64,000 nucleotides of DNA. Source: Deinococcus aquaticus. GTDB lineage: Bacteria; Deinococcota; Deinococci; Deinococcales; Deinococcaceae. The notes under the pieces are model-generated. The model saw nothing but the letters and a program-made list of their open reading frames with translations. It was not told where the DNA came from and did no database searches. The stretch spans positions 386,607-450,606 of the forward strand of contig NZ_CP115166.1 of the NCBI RefSeq assembly GCF_028622095.1. Reading direction: 5' to 3'. Both the position numbers and the translations under genes were made by a program. Below, piece after piece: positions 1 through 7,684 of this stretch (position 1 is the first letter of the stretch; every line of letters starts with the position of its first letter).

Positions 1-1686
1 GCGCACCGAGCGGGCGTACGCGCGGCCCTGCGTGAACGCGGCGGCCCCCGCCACGTTCAGGGCCACCTGTCCGTCCGATCCTGCTCCGATCTTCACGTCC
101 GTGACGCCCTGCCGTTCGTACTCGCCGTACAGCAGGCCCGCACCGTAGGTCAGGGTGGCCCGCTGGCCCGGCGTGGGAGTGAAGGTCGTGGTGGCACGCA
201 CGGAGGGCGCGCCCGTGCCCCCGGCGGCACTCACGACGGAACTCCACTGCGAGTCCGGTCTGTACCCGAGCGTCAGACTGAACTGCCGGGAGCGTTCACC
301 GACGCGCGCGGCGGCGCTGACGCGGATCTGTTCGGTCAGGTCGCCGCTGGCCTGCACCCGGCCGAACCAGCCGTCCTGCGCGCCACTGAATCCCACACCC
401 GCCGAGGTGGCAATGCCGCTGAGGGTGGAGGCGACGTTCACTTCTCCCGTGCCTGCGCGGGCGTTCTGAAGTGGGATCTGTGCCCTGATCCCCAGGCCCA
501 CCTGATCGTTCAGCCGGGTGCTGAAGGCCGCTGAGAGCGACGTGCCGGGTACGCCCACGTTCCGGGAGAGGCCCACGTTCAACTCGTGGTTCTCACCGGC
601 GGTCGTGACGACCAGAGCGCCACTGGTCTCACCTCCTTTCACGCTGGCCTGCCCGCTGACCATCACGGCGGAAGACAGCCCGTACGCGGCCTGGGCTGCC
701 GCGTAAGGCGCAGCGCCCAGCGCGCCCGCTTCCACGGTCGCCCGGGTCGTGCCGGGCGGCAGGAGGGCCGCCGGGAACCGGTAATCGGCCGACACTTCGC
801 GCCGCCCGGCGGCGTCCTCCACAGTGGCCACAATGCTGCCGGAACTTCCGGCAAGCGGCACCTGCTGGAACAGGACGCGGCCCGCACCGAGGGTCCAGCG
901 GCCCAGTCGCTTCCCGCCGGAGGTCAGGGTCACGGTACCCGGCAACGGCAGGTTCACCGTGAATTCCGTGAGGCGCGCCGCGCGGATCTCGCCCGTCGCC
1001 TGAACGCCACTCAGCAGTTCCTGCCCGCCAGTCAGGCGCGGCGGTACGTTCCAGCCGACCTGCACGTGAGAATCCCGGTCCAGCTGATAGCGCGCCGACG
1101 CGGACGGCGTGACCTGCACGGCCCGTACCGACGACCCGCTTTCCGTGACACCCACCCGGGCACTGACCGGACCCTGCGTGAACGCACCTTCCAGCCGGGC
1201 CCGCTGCTCGAGGACGCCCGCGCCGGACCGGTACAGGTCCAAGCCGTATTCCACCGAGTACAGCGGAATGTCCGTCACGGTGTCCGGAGCGGCCACTTCA
1301 GGCGGCGTTCCGACGTTCACCACGTAGTCCGGCAGCAGCTTCAGCTGCGGCTCGAACGTGACGGACAGTTGCTCCGGGTCGAACGTGGCGCCCAGCGCGG
1401 CACTCAGCCGCGTGAAGGCCAGACTGTCGCACACGGCGCGTTCCTCACCGTACCGTTCCTCGCCGGGTTTCAGGGCGTCGATCTGCACCCACACCTGACC
1501 GGCCGGCCGGCGAACCAGGAACGTCCCCCGGTTCACGCCGCCCACGCGCACATCCGCCAGTTCCTCCGGAGCGTCGCAGACGGAAGAGACCTGCTGCGCT
1601 CCCGCCGAGGCACTCAGAACGGCCAGAAACGCCGTGAGAACCGCACACCGCCTCACGAACAGCCGCTCGGGCCGCTCACTTCGCAT
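1..1686 (-). CDS. Fimbrial usher-like outer membrane protein, C-terminus beyond left edge
   Basis: The frame stays open for 562 codons from 1686 to the window edge. The chosen ATG overlaps the stop of the chaperone gene by 11 bases, which suggests translational coupling. The protein starts with a signal peptide (basic MRSERPERLFVRR, then a hydrophobic stretch ending ASAGAQ). An early Cys pair follows, then long Gly/Ser/Thr-rich alternating beta-strand sequence as in ushers that secrete chaperone-bound subunits through the outer membrane. It lies directly downstream of a PapD-like chaperone and four SCPU subunits, and that context is the main reason for the call. Ushers are usually near 800 aa, so about a third is probably missing to the left. 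The family is inferred; the strand pattern alone would not separate it from other barrel proteins. Confidence 0.75.
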   Translation of the reverse strand, partial: MRSERPERLFVRRCAVLTAFLAVLSASAGAQQVSSVCDAPEELADVRVGGVNRGTFLVRRPAGQVWVQIDALKPGEERYGEERAVCDSLAFTRLSAALGATFDPEQLSVTFEPQLKLLPDYVVNVGTPPEVAAPDTVTDIPLYSVEYGLDLYRSGAGVLEQRARLEGAFTQGPVSARVGVTESGSSVRAVQVTPSASARYQLDRDSHVQVGWNVPPRLTGGQELLSGVQATGEIRAARLTEFTVNLPLPGTVTLTSGGKRLGRWTLGAGRVLFQQVPLAGSSGSIVATVEDAAGRREVSADYRFPAALLPPGTTRATVEAGALGAAPYAAAQAAYGLSSAVMVSGQASVKGGETSGALVVTTAGENHELNVGLSRNVGVPGTSLSAAFSTRLNDQVGLGIRAQIPLQNARAGTGEVNVASTLSGIATSAGVGFSGAQDGWFGRVQASGDLTEQIRVSAAARVGERSRQFSLTLGYRPDSQWSSVVSAAGGTGAPSVRATTTFTPTPGQRATLTYGAGLLYGEYERQGVTDVKIGAGSDGQVALNVAGAAAFTQGRAYARSVR

Positions 1687-2386
1687 CGACCATCAACCTC
1701 ACGGGCTTCTGATTCAGGTCCGTTGCCGTGAACTCCAGCGTCGCGGCGTTCTGCGCCTCCGCCGGCAGCGGCACCTGCATCGTGGCACCACTCAGCACGT
1801 ACTGCGCGCCCAGATCGAACGCCTGCCCGCCCGCCGTGACGCGGATGTTCCGGAACACGCCGTACCCATCCCCACTGTTGCGCAGCACCAGCGCCCGGGG
1901 CGCACCCGCCGGGGACAGCGTCACGCTGATCTGCGGTTTCGCGGCGGGACGCTCCACGAACAGCGGCAGGCTGAACACGTACCGGGGCGTGATGGTCGCC
2001 CCCGTGGTCCCCGACGCCCCGGACGGCGCGGCCGTCACCTTCTGCCGCAGAATCAACCGGTACGTGACCGACGCCGACGTCGGCGTCTGCCGCAACGCCA
2101 CGCGCACCACCTGACTACGGCCCGCCGCGACCGTGAACGACCCCGGACTGACCACCGCGTCCCGGGTGGGCACCAGCACTTCCTGCCCGTCCCGCTGCGT
2201 CCACGCCACCACTTCCGCCGTGAACGCCGCTTCGTCCGTGTCCGTGTTCGTGACGGTCGTGGACGTCGTCAGACCCTGCGCCGGGTTCAGGTTCAGCAGG
2301 ACCGGACTCATCACGAACCTCGCCGCGTCAACCTGCCCGGCGAGCAACACACCCATCAACAACGCAACTCTTCTCAAATTTGACAT
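1676..2386 (-). CDS. Periplasmic pilus-assembly (PapD-like) chaperone
   Basis: This 236-aa protein begins MSNLRRVALLMGVLLAGQVDA, a clear signal peptide. AAGGA a few bases upstream supports this start over two earlier in-frame ones. The mature part opens with the chaperone hallmark 'F.MSPVLLNLNP' (G1 strand edge), followed by 'TTSTTVTNTDTDEAAFTAEVVAW' and 'TYRLILRQKV', the usual first immunoglobulin-like domain. The second domain contains 'ALVLRNSGDGYGVFRNIRV'. Known family role: such chaperones bind and fold secreted subunits in the periplasm and hand them to the usher. Neighbours are SCPU genes upstream and the usher downstream with an 11-base overlap. Confident of family; substrates are inferred from the cluster. 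Confidence 0.9.
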   Translation of the reverse strand: MSNLRRVALLMGVLLAGQVDAARFVMSPVLLNLNPAQGLTTSTTVTNTDTDEAAFTAEVVAWTQRDGQEVLVPTRDAVVSPGSFTVAAGRSQVVRVALRQTPTSASVTYRLILRQKVTAAPSGASGTTGATITPRYVFSLPLFVERPAAKPQISVTLSPAGAPRALVLRNSGDGYGVFRNIRVTAGGQAFDLGAQYVLSGATMQVPLPAEAQNAATLEFTATDLNQKPVRLMVDAK

Positions 2387-2473
2387 GATCATCCTTAGGT
2401 CTGCGGCGGTGAACGCCTGAAAAAAGCTTCCTCTGTTAATGAGCAACCCGGACAGGACGCGGCCCGCCCGGGT

Positions 2474-2890
2474 TCAAAAAATGACGGTCAACGTCAGGTC
2501 GTCCGTGTACTCTCCCGTCACCGCGCCCCACTGCCCCGCCGGGACCGTCACGGGAAGGGTCAGCGTCCCCCCCACCACCCGCAGGGCCGCCGCGTTCGGA
2601 ATCACGTACGCCAGCGAGGACGCCCCGAACCGCATGACGCCCAGGAACCGGCCCGTACTCACCTCGACCCTGCCGCCAGCACTACTGAGTTCCACACCAC
2701 TAACGGACTCGCCACTGGCGCACGTAACGGGCACCTGCAACGACACCCGCCAGTCCTGCGCGTACTGGTAAGCTCCGACGCTTCCCGCGACCGGCGCGCC
2801 GAACACGCACGACGCCTGGACGGCCCCGCACAGGCAGGCGATCAGCGCCCCACTCCTGACCCAGTGGCCCGCAGCAGCCCGTCCAGGCAC
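2474..2890 (-). CDS. Spore coat U (SCPU) domain protein, fimbria-like subunit
   Basis: A 138-aa secreted protein starting at a GTG two bases after the stop of the preceding SCPU gene, so the two are co-transcribed. After the signal peptide it has Cys residues near the mature start and in 'VTCASGESV'. The C-terminal pattern 'TLPVTVPAGQWGAVTGEYTDDLTLTVIF' is typical of SCPU proteins, whose last strand ends in alternating Val/Thr and a final Phe. SCPU proteins are secreted by chaperone/usher systems in several bacteria and form surface fibres. It is shorter and more diverged than the other three here, so it could be a tip or adaptor subunit; that role is inference. Confidence 0.75.
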   Translation of the reverse strand: MPGRAAAGHWVRSGALIACLCGAVQASCVFGAPVAGSVGAYQYAQDWRVSLQVPVTCASGESVSGVELSSAGGRVEVSTGRFLGVMRFGASSLAYVIPNAAALRVVGGTLTLPVTVPAGQWGAVTGEYTDDLTLTVIF

Positions 2891-2892
2891 GA

Positions 2893-3408
2893 TTAGAACT
2901 CCACCGTGAAATCAACCGTGCCGGTATAGAACCCGGTCGGCGCACCGAACTGCGCCTGCTGGGGGTAACCCGCGAAAATGTTCGACGGGTACCTCACGGC
3001 GCCCTTGAAAGGGCCATTGGCTTGGATGTTACTGCTAACAGGCGAGTACCAGACCAGCGTATTGAGAGTCGGATTGCCCGGAGTGCCATCCAACGTCAGG
3101 GGCACCGTGATGGCCGTCCCTCTCGCAGTGGCAGCGGCACTCCCACCGATGCGGCGGCCTGTCAATGACGTGCCCGCGTTGCAGAACACGCTTACACCCA
3201 CCGAATCGGCACTATCACTGTATCCGCTAGCCAGGGCCGCCTCGTAATCGCTCATATTAATTTCGGAATTACTGTTGCCCGTACTAAACTGACAGGCCGA
3301 CTGGGTTGCCGCATTGACGGTAACTGTGTTGGTCGTGGTGGCCGCAGTGGCATTCGCGCTCCAGAGACTGGGCAGCACTATTGCAATGATCATCCGATGG
3401 AGTTTCAC
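2893..3408 (-). CDS. SCPU domain protein, fimbria-like subunit
   Basis: A 171-aa protein with a signal peptide (MKLHRMIIAIVLPSLWSANATA). Its mature N-terminus 'TNTVTVNAATQSACQF' matches the usual 'v.v.A.v...C.f' opening of SCPU domains. A second Cys lies in 'VSVFCNAGTSL', and the protein ends 'GFYTGTVDFTVEF', the conserved last strand with terminal Phe. The local base composition is clearly lower in GC than the chaperone and usher genes, as is that of the lipoprotein gene next to it. This suggests that the two genes were acquired separately from the secretion genes or exchanged. Confidence 0.85.
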   Translation of the reverse strand: MKLHRMIIAIVLPSLWSANATAATTTNTVTVNAATQSACQFSTGNSNSEINMSDYEAALASGYSDSADSVGVSVFCNAGTSLTGRRIGGSAAATARGTAITVPLTLDGTPGNPTLNTLVWYSPVSSNIQANGPFKGAVRYPSNIFAGYPQQAQFGAPTGFYTGTVDFTVEF

Positions 3409-3484
3409 TTATCTTCCTCTATGAACGGGAAAGAACTATTCAACAGAGACAACTCAGTCAGTTGCATGATGACAGCAATATGAC

Positions 3485-4345
3485 TCACTGCACCAGCGTC
3501 AAGTCGTCCATCCACCATTGTGGCGAAGAACTCGTGACACGTTTGACCCCTCTCCAGTTCAAGGCAAGTGTGGCGTAGCCCTGGTTATAGGTGTTGCTGA
3601 AAGTAATCTGACCAATAACCTGATCGCTGTTATCTATTGCCGTCAGAGTGACGGGCGAACCATCCGAAGCAACAGTCATAGATTTAAGATTAAATGTGCT
3701 TCCGTCTACTTTTCCTATGGTTCCTCCACCCGAAAAGTAGATACCAGTACGACCCTGTGGTAAATAAATGCTATTGTCAAGAACAAGAGTTGGAGCTCCT
3801 AGCGCGAAGCCTTTGTAAATATAGGGAGAGCCAACAAACGCAGCATTCCCCACTCCAATACCTGCGCCTACATCCTCAAAGTCTATTCCGGAATCCGAGA
3901 CGACTGCCGTGAAATTTACAGTCTTTATGTCATTTCCACAGATGAGTCTAATGGCGTACGTGCCGCTATTGACGTACTCATGATTCTGGGTCTGGTTACT
4001 CAGCGAGCTGGGCGTTGGCGTTGTCACTGTGCTAATAGATCCATCGCCCCATTCAATACTGCAGGGAGTGCTTTGCGGATAGGTAGTCTTAAAGTAAGCA
4101 CGAGCCGTGCTACTGGTCACCTTCAAGACATTTAAATAGGATTTAGGAGCAGAAACAATTTGACTCGTCACCGCGCTACTCAATCCAAGACGCTGAATAT
4201 CCAATTGAACCCGCGCTTCAAATTCAGTAACGAATGACGAAATCTTAAGACGATCTGGCGAGTAGGCGGACACAGGAGCAGAAGGCACCTGACCACATGA
4301 AGCAAGAACGATTGATACTCCCAACAAAAAAGACAACTTTTTCAT
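3485..4345 (-). CDS. Secreted lipoprotein with PKD-like domain, AT-rich
   Basis: A 286-aa protein. The start MKKLSFLL is preceded by AGGAG, and the signal peptide ends in a lipobox, VLASC, so it should be lipid-anchored after signal peptidase II cleavage. Around residues 90-140 the sequence 'IEWGDGSIS...HEYVNSGTYAIRL' is the signature of a PKD domain (WGDG followed by H.Y...G.Y.v.l). The C-terminal half is rich in Gly, Ser and aromatic residues ('GTYAIRL', 'YNQGYATLALNWRGVKRV') like a beta-sandwich or carbohydrate-binding domain. The gene is much more AT-rich than its neighbours and sits between SCPU genes, which suggests a surface accessory or adhesin delivered with them. No specific function is recognised. 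Confidence 0.8.
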   Translation of the reverse strand: MKKLSFLLGVSIVLASCGQVPSAPVSAYSPDRLKISSFVTEFEARVQLDIQRLGLSSAVTSQIVSAPKSYLNVLKVTSSTARAYFKTTYPQSTPCSIEWGDGSISTVTTPTPSSLSNQTQNHEYVNSGTYAIRLICGNDIKTVNFTAVVSDSGIDFEDVGAGIGVGNAAFVGSPYIYKGFALGAPTLVLDNSIYLPQGRTGIYFSGGGTIGKVDGSTFNLKSMTVASDGSPVTLTAIDNSDQVIGQITFSNTYNQGYATLALNWRGVKRVTSSSPQWWMDDLTLVQ

Positions 4346-4455
4346 AACTTCTCCTGAAAGTAAGGCGATTAAGTACTTGGTAATCAGCTCAATCGTCAAC
4401 GGTTGTACTGTAGAAAACTATTTGGTGCTGGCCTCGGTAGGTGTACAGAGTGGAG

Positions 4456-4914
4456 TTACCAGCCGATGTAGTAGTCAACGACAGCGCTGTACGAACCGTT
4501 CGGGGCTGTCCACTGCTGCGCCGCTGCCGTCGCCGTCAGGCCGTAGGTGTAGCGGCTGCCGTCAGCAGGGTTGCTGGGGACCAGCGTGGGGTCGATGTCG
4601 GTGGTGAGCACCACGTTCAGTTTGTTGGCGCCGTTCATCAGATCGATGCTGCCGTTGGCATTCCACTGGGTGTCGTCCCAGTAGCCCAGGAACGGGCTGG
4701 AGTCCAGGTTGCAGCGCACGCTGACCTTGCCGGAACCGGTGGCGGCCGTCGAGGTGGCTGCCTGGTAGTTGAACAGGATCTGGTCGGCCGCTGTGATTTC
4801 GCAGGCATCCGTCACGGTGGCGTTCACGGCGACCGGGGCGTTGGCGGGGCTGGCAGCCACCGCTCCGCTCAGCAGGGTGGCGGCCAGGAGGAAGGGAACT
4901 GTATTCAGGTGCAT
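4456..4914 (-). CDS. SCPU domain protein, fimbria-like subunit
   Basis: A 152-aa secreted protein. AAGGAG lies six bases before the ATG at 4914, which settles the start against a longer frame upstream. The signal peptide MHLNTVPFLLAATLLSGAVAA is followed by 'APVAVNATVTDACEI', the standard SCPU opening. A second Cys lies in 'KVSVRCNLDS', and the end is 'GSYSAVVDYYIGW'. It ends in Trp where most SCPU proteins end in Phe. A strong hairpin separates it from the upstream SCPU gene, so it may be made in smaller amounts than that gene. Confidence 0.87.
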   Translation of the reverse strand: MHLNTVPFLLAATLLSGAVAASPANAPVAVNATVTDACEITAADQILFNYQAATSTAATGSGKVSVRCNLDSSPFLGYWDDTQWNANGSIDLMNGANKLNVVLTTDIDPTLVPSNPADGSRYTYGLTATAAAQQWTAPNGSYSAVVDYYIGW

Positions 4915-4940
4915 GGCACTCCTTGGTTGCAGCAGAAGAA

Positions 4941-4973
4941 GGATGAACCGGTCAGGATTCGGCCGGTTCATCC
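4941..4973 (-). terminator. Hairpin between two SCPU genes, terminator or attenuator
   Basis: GGATGAACCGG (4941-4951) and CCGGTTCATCC (4963-4973) form a perfect 11-bp stem with an 11-base loop. Read on the minus strand it is followed by a pyrimidine-rich CCTTCTTCT tract. Its place between the first SCPU gene and the rest of the cluster fits an attenuator that raises the first subunit relative to downstream genes. Confidence 0.7.
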
Positions 4974-4982
4974 GGTGTCGGG

Positions 4983-5441
4983 TCAGAACGTGACGTTAAC
5001 GTTGACGATGCCGGTGTAATCGGTGGCGGTCGGCGCGCCCCACTGACCAGCCACGGCGCTGGGTGCAACGGTGTAGACGTATTTGTCGGCGCCGGCGAAG
5101 GTGCCGGTTCCCGCTCCGGGGGTTGCAACGCTCGTCAGGGTGTAGCTGGCGTTCAGGGACTTGCTTTTGCTGGCGCTGGTGAGGATCAGGGAAGCGTTGG
5201 CAGCCGTGTTCAGCGTGATGGTCGTGCCGGAGTTGCAGTACAGGGTGGCACTACCGGACATCGCGCTGGCCGATCCGGTGATGGCGTCGTAGCTGAAGCT
5301 GGCGCTGCCGGTTGCCGCGCTGTCGAACATGCAGGAGCTCAGGACGGTGGCGTTCACGGTGATGGGCGCGCTGGCCGTGCCCGCCAGGGCGGTGGAGGTG
5401 AAGAGGGCAGTGGCCAGACCGAGAGCAACGATTTTTTTCAT
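4983..5441 (-). CDS. SCPU domain protein, probable major subunit
   Basis: A 152-aa secreted protein starting MKKIVALGLATALFTSTALA, with AGGAG just upstream of the ATG. The mature protein begins 'GTASAPITVNATVLSSCMF', has its second Cys in 'ATLYCNSGTTITL', and ends 'DYTGIVNVNVTF', all standard for an SCPU domain. It is the first gene of the minus-strand cluster. It has its own promoter region with regulator-type direct repeats and is followed by a strong hairpin, which together suggest that it is the most abundant subunit. Confidence 0.88.
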   Translation of the reverse strand: MKKIVALGLATALFTSTALAGTASAPITVNATVLSSCMFDSAATGSASFSYDAITGSASAMSGSATLYCNSGTTITLNTAANASLILTSASKSKSLNASYTLTSVATPGAGTGTFAGADKYVYTVAPSAVAGQWGAPTATDYTGIVNVNVTF

Positions 5442-5510
5442 GAGTTCTCCTGTGGCGTGTGCCCCTATGAGAGCAGCGCCTGGTATCGGTGATCTGTCTT
5501 CCGATGGGGC

Positions 5511-5544
5511 CACACTAAGGGGCGGGGCGTTAACGAAGCGTTAA
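5511..5544 (-). promoter_or_regulatory. SARP-type direct repeats and promoter of the SCPU cluster
   Basis: On the minus strand TTAACGC occurs twice (5544-5538 and 5533-5527) separated by TTCG, an 11-base period. The second copy is followed after 8-9 bases by TTAGTGT, which contains a TAnnnT -10 element. Published SARP targets are heptamer direct repeats with 11-bp spacing lying about 8 bp from the -10 box, the same geometry. The SARP-like gene is divergent at 5758. The pairing of regulator and site is inference. Confidence 0.6.
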
Positions 5545-5671
5545 GTGGGAATTTTGTAAGATCTCGTCTCCCCATGCCGGTACAACTGAAGCCTGGAAAC
5601 AGTGACTGATGCAGCTTCTTCGCAGCTGATGGGCGGCGAGACCCTGGTTATCGCGGCGGAAAGTGGGCAGC

Positions 5672-5710
5672 TGTGGCCATATGGCCACACGACATGTCCA
5701 GATAGACATG
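5672..5710. promoter_or_regulatory. Two inverted repeats in the divergent intergenic region
   Basis: TGTGGCCATATGGCCACA (5672-5689) is a perfect 18-bp palindrome. It is followed closely by CATGTC-N6-GACATG (5693-5698 and 5705-5710). Both lie upstream of the SARP-like gene, in the 316-base gap shared with the SCPU cluster, and look like dimeric repressor or activator sites. No second copy of either was noticed in the window. Confidence 0.5.
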
Positions 5711-5738
5711 AGAAACCGCCACAGGTTTTCTAAGGTTG

Positions 5739-5754
5739 GTGAGGGGGTCCTCAC
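5739..5754 (+). promoter_or_regulatory. Inverted repeat at the ribosome-binding site of the SARP-like gene
   Basis: GTGAGGGGGTCCTCAC is a 6-bp stem with a 4-base loop that ends four bases before the ATG at 5758. It contains the purine-rich segment that would serve as ribosome-binding site, so folding could limit translation, or it could be an operator. Confidence 0.4.
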
Positions 5755-5757
5755 GCC

Positions 5758-7059
5758 ATGCCTGACACTTTCATCAATGCCTGTTCCCTTCAGACACTGG
5801 GCGGTCTGAGTCTGGGCACGGTTCAGGAACCGAAACCGCTGCTGCTGCTGGCCTACCTGCTGATCGAGGGAGCCACGCCGCGTGACCGGCTTGCTCAGCT
5901 GTTGTGGGCGGGTACAGCCGATCCGAAGAACAACCTGCGTGTCAGCCTGTGCAAACTCAGGGGCTGGGGCGTGACCGTCACCACGGACGGGGAGTATCTG
6001 AGTGCCGAGCATCCGAGCGATCATCTGGCTGGCGAGGCCTCTGGTCCTGGCGCCGAGTTCCTATGGGGCGTGGACTTGTCTGGCGTGAGTCCCGAGCTGG
6101 AGGACTGGGTATTCACTCGTCGTGAAGGGCTGGCCGCCCAGGCGCAGGAGGCCCTGCTGCGCGAGGCGGCGCGCGTTACGGATCGGGAGGAGCTGCTGGG
6201 CCGGGCGTGGTGCGTGCCGGGGGCGCCCCTGCCGTCGGCGGGTACGCTGGCGCGGTTCCTGTCGCTGTGCCGTGCCGGGACGGCGCTTCACGGGTCGCTG
6301 AGCGCGGAACTGGCAGAACTGTGGGACGGAACCCTGCCCACGCAAGAGCCACTGGCTCAGGCGCTGCTGGCCGGCTGGCTGGAAGGTGGCGCGACGTGGC
6401 TGGCCGGTGACGCGGCGAAGTGGCAACGGCCCATGGGCAGCGTGCAGGCACTGCTGGAAGCTGACGGGCAGAGCGTCCTGAGTCTGCACGTGCCGCCCGG
6501 AATGGCGGCGCAGGCGTACGCGCACGAGCTAGGCACTCAGGTGGCGCGAGCCTGTCAGGACGGCCCGGCGCAGGCACTGACCGTCGTACTGCGCGGAGAG
6601 GCAGACACCCTGAACAGCGCGGCGCTGGCGGAGGCACTGACAGGCTGGCTGGACGTCCGGTTCGTCGTGCTGGGTGGCGCACCTGCAGCCGGTGTGGGCC
6701 TGGGCCTCACGCTTCACGCCCCGGCCCTGCGTGGCGGCCGTCCTGCCGGGAGCCCCCATGCGACCCGCGCATCCCGTCCAGCGGCGCATGCCCGGACGCG
6801 CCCCGCCGGGAGGCGGCACAGGGACGCAGGTGGCGACGTGACCGGTCACGCGCACAGTGTCCGGCACGCGCAGAAGCCACGGCACGCCCACGGTGCCACT
6901 GGACCCCCGCCGCGTTCCTCATCGAACCGCGTGTCTATGCGCGGTCCCGACTCGCCCGGACTCTACACTCTGGGCCTGATGCCCCCCTCCCCCACCCGCC
7001 CGAGTACGGAACGCTTTCCTGCTCAGCTCAGGAAAGGATCACCTGATGGACACGATTGA
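5758..7059 (+). CDS. SARP-like transcriptional regulator, C-terminal part doubtful
   Basis: Residues about 8-75 form a winged-helix domain of the SARP type: 'LQTLGGLSL' first strand, 'LLLLAYLLIEGATPRDRLAQLLW' and 'NNLRVSLCKLRGWG' recognition region. Residues 100-310 are Ala/Leu-rich helices as in the bacterial activation domain region. From about residue 325 the character changes abruptly to Arg/His/Pro-rich low-complexity sequence, and the frame finally stops inside the next gene at 7059. This suggests that the real protein ends earlier or that a frameshift lies near 6725; the +1 frame there stops at 6842. The gene is divergent from the SCPU cluster, whose promoter carries SARP-type repeats, so control of that cluster is a reasonable inference. 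Confidence 0.7.
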   Translation: MPDTFINACSLQTLGGLSLGTVQEPKPLLLLAYLLIEGATPRDRLAQLLWAGTADPKNNLRVSLCKLRGWGVTVTTDGEYLSAEHPSDHLAGEASGPGAEFLWGVDLSGVSPELEDWVFTRREGLAAQAQEALLREAARVTDREELLGRAWCVPGAPLPSAGTLARFLSLCRAGTALHGSLSAELAELWDGTLPTQEPLAQALLAGWLEGGATWLAGDAAKWQRPMGSVQALLEADGQSVLSLHVPPGMAAQAYAHELGTQVARACQDGPAQALTVVLRGEADTLNSAALAEALTGWLDVRFVVLGGAPAAGVGLGLTLHAPALRGGRPAGSPHATRASRPAAHARTRPAGRRHRDAGGDVTGHAHSVRHAQKPRHAHGATGPPPRSSSNRVSMRGPDSPGLYTLGLMPPSPTRPSTERFPAQLRKGSPDGHD

Positions 7060-7684
7060 CCGCCCTATCCGCCTGCAACTGGTCGAGGATCACGACCTGA
7101 CCCGCTTTGGCCTGCGCATGCTGCTGTCCGCACAGCCGGACTTTCAGGTCACCGCTGAGGCCCGCACCGCCGAGGAGGGTCTCGAGGGGCTCGCGCGGTT
7201 CGAGGTGGACGTCGTCCTGATGGACATCAACCTGCCCGGCATGGACGGCATTCACGCGGCGCAGGAGGTGCGCCGGGTCCGGCCGGACGCGCAGGTGGTG
7301 ATGTTCACGGCGTCCAACCGGCGCGATCAGCTGTTCGCGGCGCTCGCGTCGGGGGCGGTGGCGTACTGCCTGAAGTCCGCGCCGCCGGAGGTGATGTTCC
7401 AGGCGATCCGTTCGGCCGCGTCGGGCGCGGTGTTCTTCGATCCGGAAAGTGCGCGGCACCTGCTGCACACCGTGCAGGGCAGCGCGCCCCTGGCCCCCCT
7501 AACCGAGCGGGACATGGCCATCCTGCGGCTCGTGGCGGACGGCAACGCGAACAAGGACATTGCCGCTGCGCTGGGCATCAGTGTCGGCTTGGTGAAAAAG
7601 CACATCGGTGAGATCCTGGAGAAACTCCAGGCCACGGACCGCACCCAGGCGGCCATCAAGGCCTTCCGGGCGGGCCTGATCTGA
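7046..7684 (+). CDS. NarL/FixJ-type response regulator
   Basis: A 212-aa two-domain protein. The receiver domain (residues 9-125) has the acidic pocket 'VEDHD' and the phosphoacceptor D60 in 'VVLMDINLPGMDG', with the Thr/Ser and Lys of the switch in 'MFTASNR' and 'YCLKSA'. The C-terminal LuxR helix-turn-helix is 'LTERDMAILRLVADGNANKDIAAALGISVGLVKKHIGEILEKL'. The start is supported by AGGAAAGG nine bases upstream. The last base of its stop codon is the first base of the kinase start (TGATG), so the two are translated together and form a two-component pair. Confidence 0.95.
   Translation: MDTIDRPIRLQLVEDHDLTRFGLRMLLSAQPDFQVTAEARTAEEGLEGLARFEVDVVLMDINLPGMDGIHAAQEVRRVRPDAQVVMFTASNRRDQLFAALASGAVAYCLKSAPPEVMFQAIRSAASGAVFFDPESARHLLHTVQGSAPLAPLTERDMAILRLVADGNANKDIAAALGISVGLVKKHIGEILEKLQATDRTQAAIKAFRAGLI

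Noticed and set aside
5530..6024. Minus-strand frame of 164 codons upstream of the SCPU cluster
   Set aside because: It overlaps the SARP-like DNA-binding domain and the intergenic operators, and has no ribosome-binding site or domain.
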